A stretch of 64,000 nt of DNA, from NCBI GenBank assembly GCA_039519185.1, contig CM076848.1, positions 122,526,989 to 122,590,988 of the forward strand, read 5' to 3'. This document shows, piece by piece, positions 57,231-64,000 of the stretch. This stretch comes from Astragalus membranaceus (lineage: Eukaryota; Streptophyta; Magnoliopsida; Fabales; Fabaceae). A model generated the notes under the pieces. The model searched no databases. It worked only from the letters and a program-made list of their open reading frames with translations, and was not told the DNA's origin. A program made the position numbers and the translations under genes. Every line of letters starts with the position of its first letter. Position 1 is the stretch's first letter.

Positions 57231-57848
57231 AATTTGAGGAAAATAAAAACAGACGTTTTTGTTCGACTTTTGGATTCAACAATCATCAATTTGCACCGAC
57301 CAAAGATAAAAGAGGCAAAATTTTTGAACTGTATGGGATGCATGTCTCAATCAGGTGACACACCGAGGAGCTCACCAAGTTAAGAAGAAGTCTCTGAGAT
57401 CTCCGAGATGCTCGCCAGTGATAGTCCACCGAGGTGGGGGGTACCTACACACACTCTGATGTCTATGTCAGCATATAGATTAGATGGTGTATGCCGTAAT
57501 AAATACGTACCTGACACATTGATTAGACAGTGCTTTATAGGGAACAGTGCCACCACGTGGCATCATTTGATTGTCTGCGTATGGTGTGTAATTTAAAGAT
57601 CGTGTGATCCGTTTGGGCACATCCTGACCGTTTATCCTTAGTGGATCATGGGCCTAGCTTTTATTGGATTCGATCAGTGAGGATCCAGTACAGAACAACT
57701 TTCGAACACACAGAATGAGAAGGATCGTTTGTAATATTTTGATGCCAAGCATGATAGACTTTTCCACCATTAACAACATTTCTAGTTGCAATGAGATTCA
57801 CTTTGGATGATGAGAAGAGGATTCTTTTTATTTTGAACAGCAAAAATA

Positions 57849-57849
<1 letters not shown>
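57231..57849. other. Spacer, no gene recognised
   Basis: It contains 'caccgaggagctcacc' and similar phrases, but no frame or element boundary I can support. Confidence 0.35.

Positions 57850-57893
<44 letters not shown>
57850..57893 (+). repeat. (AT)n microsatellite
   Basis: About 44 bp of TA repeats, directly next to the 3' end of the - strand LINE remnant. Confidence 0.97.
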
Positions 57894-57897
<4 letters not shown>

Positions 57898-57899
57898 AA

Positions 57900-58604
57900 A
57901 GGTGTTTAAAGGGACACAAAACCCGTATACAGAGAAATCATTCGCCTTTACAGAGGGCCCAAACAACAGGAGAACCAACTGATATACAATATCGCACCAG
58001 GCATCAAGGAGGACCAGAACCACAAACCAATCCCAGGAGCATCAAAACCGCCACCCAGACAAAACACCTGGCTCACCCCATCAAGAGGAAGTATAACCAC
58101 TCCAAAAACAAGTCCTATCTCTTGGATATACATACCAACAGGTTCGCATACCATTCAATGAAAATGCAATAGTTCGACTTAGTCTTCGCCAGAAACCAAT
58201 TCCATGAATATGTCTGAACGGAACAGAAGGTCTTAGCGAGGTCACAATTCTTAGAGGAGAAAACTACCCCATTTCTAGTATCTCAGACCGCCCAGAGAAC
58301 GACATGCCATATCATCACCATACCCCTTCTACCTTTCCTAGTACTAACCCCGGAGTAAAAAATAGAGAACAAAGTTGGGAGATCATTCGGAAGCACAACC
58401 ATCACACCTAACCATTTACATATAAGGTACCACAACCTCTTAGTAAAATCACATGAAATAAACAAGTGCAGCTCTGTCAAATGCCCCCCACAAAGGACCC
58501 TATGGCACTCACATCAGTAATAACCTCTCTACGAAGTAGGTTATCCCGAGTAGCCAGGCAAAAGAGATAACCTTTGGGGGAGCAAGGTTTTTCCACTGCT
58601 TATC
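57900..58604 (-). pseudogene. L1-type LINE ORF2 C-terminal fragment (zf-RVT region)
   Basis: On the - strand, motifs of the plant LINE C-terminus are seen: APPKVISFAW, HLFISCDFTKRLWYLICKWLG, then WHVVLWAV followed by a TGA where Trp is usual, then SWNWFLAKTK. It has frame changes near 58540 and several stops, and is cut on its upstream side by the LTR at 58605. Confidence 0.8.
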
Positions 58605-60473
58605 TGTAACACCTTAAGATCACAACTAGGTGAACTAAAAGCATTAACATAATCATAATAAATCAGAGTATAACCTGCTCATAAGTTTGGACCAAATTAA
58701 AACTAAAATGGATTAAAACCACTTGATAAATCATTGAGATGAAAATTTCTCAAATACAAATCTGAAATAAGTACTTAAGAGGTACAGATTCGATATAATA
58801 AACATGACTATGGTCCAACTACAAGACAAGGCTATAAAATACTACGTGGCATTAGCAACATCTTGCTAATCTTCAATGAAACTGTGATCCTCAACTCAGA
58901 ACCCTTGGCCTGGCCCATGTATTCATCAATCAATATCTGTGAATCTGAAAAACAGTTAACTATAAACAGTGAGATTACAAATCTCAGTGAGTTCTTTTGG
59001 GTCCCCTCACAATTCCTCTATCGGTGTTTTTCTTGTCTGTGTATTGTTCCTGTGGCTTAGCACAATTTGAGAAATCAAATCACTCAATTTCAACGGAAAC
59101 CCCAATTCCTATAGTTATACAGAATAATGCCAGGGCCCTAGCTTCGGGATCACGACTCCCCTCCACTAGGTGTGCTACACTGGATTTTGGGATGTCATCC
59201 CCATGGTATCTTTTATTTTTACTTAGACACTTAGGTCTTTTACTTGCACTTAGGTCCTTTTCACACTCGATACAATAACTACTCGGTTTGTAATCAAACC
59301 TTAAAATGAACTTATGTTGCATCATAAACATACATTACGTGCTTGAAAACTAATTCATCTCATTCAAACATAAGCAAAACAGCGTTTTAACCAATATATA
59401 GCTTATGCTTGCATGAATATCATTGGGAAGGGTTAACAAATGAAGTAGGGAAGGATTGGAGTACAAACGAATAGCATTTGAGGCCTTTTTAGAATCGGTG
59501 ACAGAAGGTTCGGCAAACATACCTATTCTTTGACGAATTGTTTAATACATCAAACGATATCCGAATTTAACAAAAAACCACTCACTGGAAAGCTTAGAAT
59601 CTCTACTTTCTGAAGAAAAAAAATTTACTTTTCGAAATTATGAGCCATTTAGTACAGTTTAACAAAACAAACTGACTGGTTCCTAAACAGAACAGATTTT
59701 GTCCCCCAACTTGTGACACCTCTAAAATGCTCAAAACTCAATCAAATGGCATGAGACTTGAGCCTAAACCGAAGCAAATTGAATCTAGTTTCTATTGTTC
59801 CACTTGCTACCCACAGCTACAAACTTGTTAAGGTCAGTTCCAAACCCTAAGCCAACCTCCTTGAAGCTTCTAAGTAACCCCAGACATCAAGTATTACTCC
59901 TATTTGAGCTCCCAATACTTCAAAATTCAGAAATGGAGATGAATGGCCCAAATACTACCCATTTTGGATGATGGGTCAAAAATGGAAAGTGAAGGAGAAG
60001 TGAAGCTTTGGTGATGTTCTTGGTATCAATTTATAGGGAATGAAACAAGGAATGCAATGGTGAAAGAAAGAACAACCTGCAATGAGAGATGTTCCCTCCC
60101 TCTCCTCTTCTCACCTTCGACCTTTCGCTTCATCTCTTCTTCACTTTCTTCCTTTTCTTTTCTTTTTCTCTTCTCTCGAACCCTCTACTCTCTTTTCTCA
60201 CTTTTTCTCTTTTCTCCTTTTTACCCAAAGTTGTGGATGAGATATTTTGTGTGGTAAAAAGCCTAATGTACCCTTACTTTATCCTCCATTTACCAATAAG
60301 CTCCACACCAATCAATATTTAATTTAGCAACCAACACAAAATACACACAATGTCACATATATGTAACTTTGACCATAAATTATTGACTCACTTACAATCA
60401 AAATTATTCACTAACCGATATAATTAAGACAATCAACTAAAATAATTGAAACATTTATTTTGTGGATGTTACA
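58605..60473 (-). repeat. 3' LTR of the third LTR element
   Basis: TGTAACACCTTAAG...GATGTTACA, 1869 bp. It is non-coding with a pyrimidine-rich stretch at 60090-60230 that gives Ser/Leu/Phe-rich frames. Confidence 0.88.
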
Positions 60474-60487
60474 ATACACCCCAACTT
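60474..60487 (-). other. Polypurine tract of the third LTR element
   Basis: - strand AAGTTGGGGTGTAT directly before the LTR. It is less pure than in the Tekay-type elements above. Confidence 0.65.
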
Positions 60488-63400
60488 GAAAAAAATTGTT
60501 CTAAAAAATATGTCAAGTCTTACCGATTTGCTAACCGAGAATACACATTTTCAGAAGGATCTTAACAAAAGGAAAACAGTCTTATTAACTTGAAACCCGT
60601 TTTTCCCTTTGGTACAAAATTCAAACAATCCTTAAGTAAAGAGATGAGTACTAAAACTTCTTTCTAAGCTTGCACATGACATGTGACTTGTATCAAACTT
60701 TAGGTACATGTCATTACTACCCCAGAACAGTCTAAGGCTACAATCCACACGCTCTTGCAATTAAAACAAAGTGAGAATACTCTTGTAACTTTATTCAACC
60801 TAAAACTTTAAATTTGTAGTAAAATAACCCTTTCAATTTGTGTCAGAAGGGTACCTCCGAATTTATTATTCCAAATAGTTTGGTCCACACCCCAACTTTG
60901 ATTCACCTTAATCAAAACATGTAATATGAGACACTTAATAGAAAGTACAAGTTCGAAAATAAGGTTCAATTCCACTTCATGCAATGTTATCTTATAACCT
61001 TATGATCTAATTGGTTCTCACTACACAAACTCTATCTTTACACATAAAGTACTATAAGAGTTATGCATTTCATTATGCGATACACATAACGGTAAACCAT
61101 CTAAACACTCTCGTGACACTAAATGTAGATAAAATCAATTTAGGGTAAGGATAGGGTTAGGCAATCACTGGCGTCGAAACGGAATGATTTGGACTTAATT
61201 TGAAAAGGGGTGGCAGAATATCTCGCACGGTCCGTGCCTCTCAGGCGCACCGTCCGGGATCCTGGTTCAATTCATGAAAAACCATTTTTTCTTCGAAAAT
61301 GTACATTCCGTTCGTTCCCACACTTATCCTAAGCTATACCTTAAACCATAACCTGTTAAAACAGTCTCTTTGTCTTATCACAATACTTGTAGATCATCAA
61401 AGTTAACCAAAATTCAACAACACAAGCATTGAACATGAATTTTTTTAAAGTAACAGGACTTGAGCTATCATTTCAGAAACTCAAATCACCAAACAACCAC
61501 ATGCAAGTGATACAAGCTCTGAATACATTCTCAATTTCAACATGCAATGCGAACAACATTCAAACAATGTGAGGAACTCACTATGAGTTCATCATTTGAG
61601 CACATCATTAATAGTAATATGGATTTCTAAAAGCAACATTAGCATGCGAATTTTCACAAAATGGTTTTTAAGGCAACAATTCAGAACTCCAATCTTTACT
61701 TCAAAAATTTCAGTCACAGCCCAATCATCCAAAGACACAATGCAATTTCATAAAAACAAACCTCATGTCATTATTTCAAAAATCAATGTACTCTATGCCA
61801 CCATCAACATGCTCAAAATTTAAATGTACATCTATTTCAGTCAATTTCAAGTAGTTCAATCAATTTATCCCTTGATGGCTATTCATAACATAAAACACAG
61901 TCAGCAGTCGCAACACTCTTTCATAGCAGTATTCATGTTTGACTTTTCAAAAGGGAGTCACATAAATACAATCTAATTGTTGACCTTCACAACAAGAGGT
62001 TAACAAACTAAAACCTCGCCACCATAATGGAGACTTGTGTAGGCATCATGGCTTATGGACTATTGCCCAACTCAATGCATAAAACCTCTGCTTTTCCTTA
62101 TTAGTCGATGCACTAACAATTTTCGTTCCAAATTTCCTTCGCAACAGATAGAAAATTTGGGACATTAGCTATCAATCCTCTTGGAGATGCATCTAGTACT
62201 TTGAGTTAGACTCAGGAACAATCACTGTTCTCAATGACTCACATAATGATAGGATTTTTTTATAAAACCTTACTTGAAATCTTTGAGCATAAAACAAATT
62301 TTTCGTGACCTATCGGAGTCGACTCTATCAACTAACCCAAAATACTAGTACGGGTGAATCTCCATACCTCTTGAGTTGAGTATTAAACTCAATAACCATA
62401 GAATCCTCAATCATAAAACTAGTGCAAGGACCTTTGGGGAAACTTCTAGCCAGATGAAATCCTATAAGACTGGTTATCCTCCTTGATAGAACTTTTCTGA
62501 AAATCTATCACTTATCCTTTCAAACCAATAGCCCTCTTAGGGCCTCAACTACTCATACACTAAGGTACGAGAATCTCTAGACAATAGGGATTTCACTGGT
62601 GAGGCATAGCGGCTTCCCTAGAAAAGTAGGGCTCATTAGAAGCCTATAGACTTCATCTTATCATAATGCATCGTTGACTAATTTAGGTGTAACCATTTAC
62701 GTTTGGATTACATACGGTATTGGGATAGTTGTAGCATCAAAGAAACGAGAAAATAGAAGGATTCCTTTAAGGAACCAAACAGGCGCACGAGTAGTGCATC
62801 CTGTGTTGATTCGGAAAATGAATTCTAACTAGTTTGAACATTCCTTTGGTCCTCCATCTTTTCGAATTCCATACACAATACCGACAAAATCATTACAACT
62901 GTCGTAATCAATCAAACCCGAAAACTTGCCCTAAGGTGTTTCTTAGGAAAGGAAACATGACATAGAACCATGACTATCCAGAAGGATCTCACTGGGGCTG
63001 AAATATAAGTTGGGTTTAGTTTGTGCTACACGGTAGGGTTGACTACTAGACATCATCTCAGTAACTGAGAGACTGGTCGGACAACAATCTGGGTTTTACG
63101 GTGCTCACTAGTCCTGAATAAATCTAGGACACCTAACACTTCTTCTACTGGAAGGTTTTCACAACTTATAACTCTCTAGGTGACCTTTTACGATTTACGC
63201 GATGACACAACGGTCCGAATCGGCTCCAATGACTAGACGGTCGCCCACAATTCCTCGAACCAACCCGGATGCCCATTCTTTTGTTCCGTAGCATCGTCTG
63301 TAGCCCACTACTTCCGCTGCATGCTCTGATGAAACGAGAAGACCAGGAATCCTAGGGTTTAGGGTTTCAGACATTTTCGGGGATGAGGCAACCAATTGTC

Positions 63401-63560
63401 ATTATTCTCAGTATGTTGCATGAAATATAGAGTGGATTCGGGCTCAATGTCTCACACAAGATACTAAAAGGTTCTGACAGGTCAATTGTCTAAGTCCCTA
63501 GATGAATTGATCTATCTATTATTTTGACCGTAAGGTCACTAAGCCCGACAAGGTCGAACT
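60488..63560. other. Non-coding internal region of the third LTR element
   Basis: 3.1 kb without any domain I recognise. The frames present are short. A GC-rich palindromic phrase ('gcacggtccgtgc') lies near 61230. Confidence 0.7.
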
Positions 63561-63572
63561 GCGCTGACACCA
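63561..63572 (-). other. Variant primer-binding site
   Basis: - strand TGGTGTCAGCGC, four bases inside the 5' LTR. It resembles the initiator-Met site TGGTATCAGAGC with two changes (A to G at position 5, A to C at position 10). Confidence 0.7.
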
Positions 63573-63576
63573 AAAA

Positions 63577-64000
63577 TGTAACACCTTAAGATCACAATTA
63601 GGTGAACTAAAAGCATTAACACAATCATAATAAATCAGAGTATAACATGCTCATAAGTTTGGACCAAATTAAAACTAAAATGGATTAAAACCACTTGATA
63701 TAGCTTTGAGATGAAAATTTCTCAAATACAAATCCGAAATAAGTACTTAAGAGGGACAGATTCGATATAATAAACATGACTATGGTCTAACTACAAGACA
63801 AGGCTATAAAATACTACATGACATTAGCAACATCTTGCTAATCTTCTATGAAACTGTGATCCTCAACTCAGAAACCTTGGCCTGGCCCATGAATTCCTCA
63901 GTCAATATCTGTGAATCTGAAAAACAGTCAACAATAAACAGTGAGATTACAAATCTTAGTGAGTTCTTTCGCGTCCCTTCACAATTTCTCTCTCGGTGTT
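63577..64000 (-). repeat. 5' LTR of the third LTR element (cut by the window end)
   Basis: The first 424 bp match 58605-59025 with few substitutions. Confidence 0.9.

Larger units (their letters stand above)
58605..64000 (-). mobile_element. Third non-autonomous LTR retrotransposon (LARD-like), runs off the window
   Basis: 3' LTR 58605-60473, polypurine tract 60474-60487, 3.1-kb internal region, primer site 63561-63572 and the beginning of the 5' LTR at 63577. The orientation is - strand. No gag or pol domain is visible inside. The left 5-bp flank is TTATC; the right flank lies outside the window. Confidence 0.85.

Noticed and set aside
60057..60322. Ser/Leu/Phe-rich frames that look like a signal peptide or membrane protein
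   Set aside because: They come from a pyrimidine-rich stretch in the 3' LTR of the third element.
1..64000. Assignment to a named species
   Set aside because: The transposon families point to a legume-like plant genome, but none is diagnostic enough by eye for a genus or species.

Overview
The window looks like nuclear DNA of a higher plant, probably a papilionoid legume. It is AT-rich, has no bacterial-style gene layout, and is filled with plant transposon families: Ty3/gypsy Tat- and Tekay-type LTR elements, Ty1/copia, CACTA, Mutator-like (MULE), hAT and L1-type LINEs. The legume guess rests on hairpin elements that begin GGCTTAAATATG followed by a 'ttttaggcccctgcaaat' or 'tttggtccctgcaaat' tract, which I recall as common in legume genomes. 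I found no intact host gene. Nearly every base can be assigned to a transposable element, an element nested in another, or AT-rich debris between them.

Layout. (1) 1-~6930 is the 3' part of a Tat/Retand-like gypsy element on the + strand. It has a pol with dual RNase H and integrase broken by two in-frame stops, an antisense gene with its own TATA box, a polypurine tract and a 3' LTR. (2) 7176-11950 is a non-autonomous CACTA element with a clean 3-bp target-site duplication (TSD), GAA. (3) 11951-13471 is AT-rich spacer with a dispersed repeat. (4) 13472-43258 appears to be one large CACTA element (CACTA-2) on the - strand, carrying a broken Tnp2 transposase at 37.2-39.0 kb and swollen by nested insertions. 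These are a non-autonomous Tekay-type LTR element (19355-26188, TSD AACAA), a ~4.8-kb tandem duplication of its left part, a deleted copia element (26763-31111) with a hAT element inside its LTR, a ~7-kb near-perfect palindrome (30265-37226), and a MULE (39322-41084, TSD TACTATATT). (5) 43706-43989 is a small MULE hairpin element that seems to have captured a pentatricopeptide-repeat fragment. (6) 44368-57221 is a ~400-bp MULE MITE expanded to 12.9 kb by a nested stack: a solo LTR (TSD CAAGG), inside it an inverted LTR pair, inside that a 6.35-kb gag-only retrotransposon (TSD ATTGC), plus a truncated LINE. (7) 57900-58604 is a second LINE tail, cut by a third non-autonomous LTR element (58605 to beyond the window end).

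The only intact long coding sequence with a recognisable function is the 338-residue Gag of the gag-only element at 48400-49416. It ends by translating the polypurine tract and stops in the first bases of the LTR. The most unusual structures are the two large inverted repeats built from LTR heads, the gag-only element with a 210-bp tandem array in both LTRs, and a conserved LTR core followed in three different LTR families by three different CpG-rich repeat arrays. Boundaries with matching TSDs are reliable. Those without are marked as uncertain. All comparisons were made by eye, without database searches.
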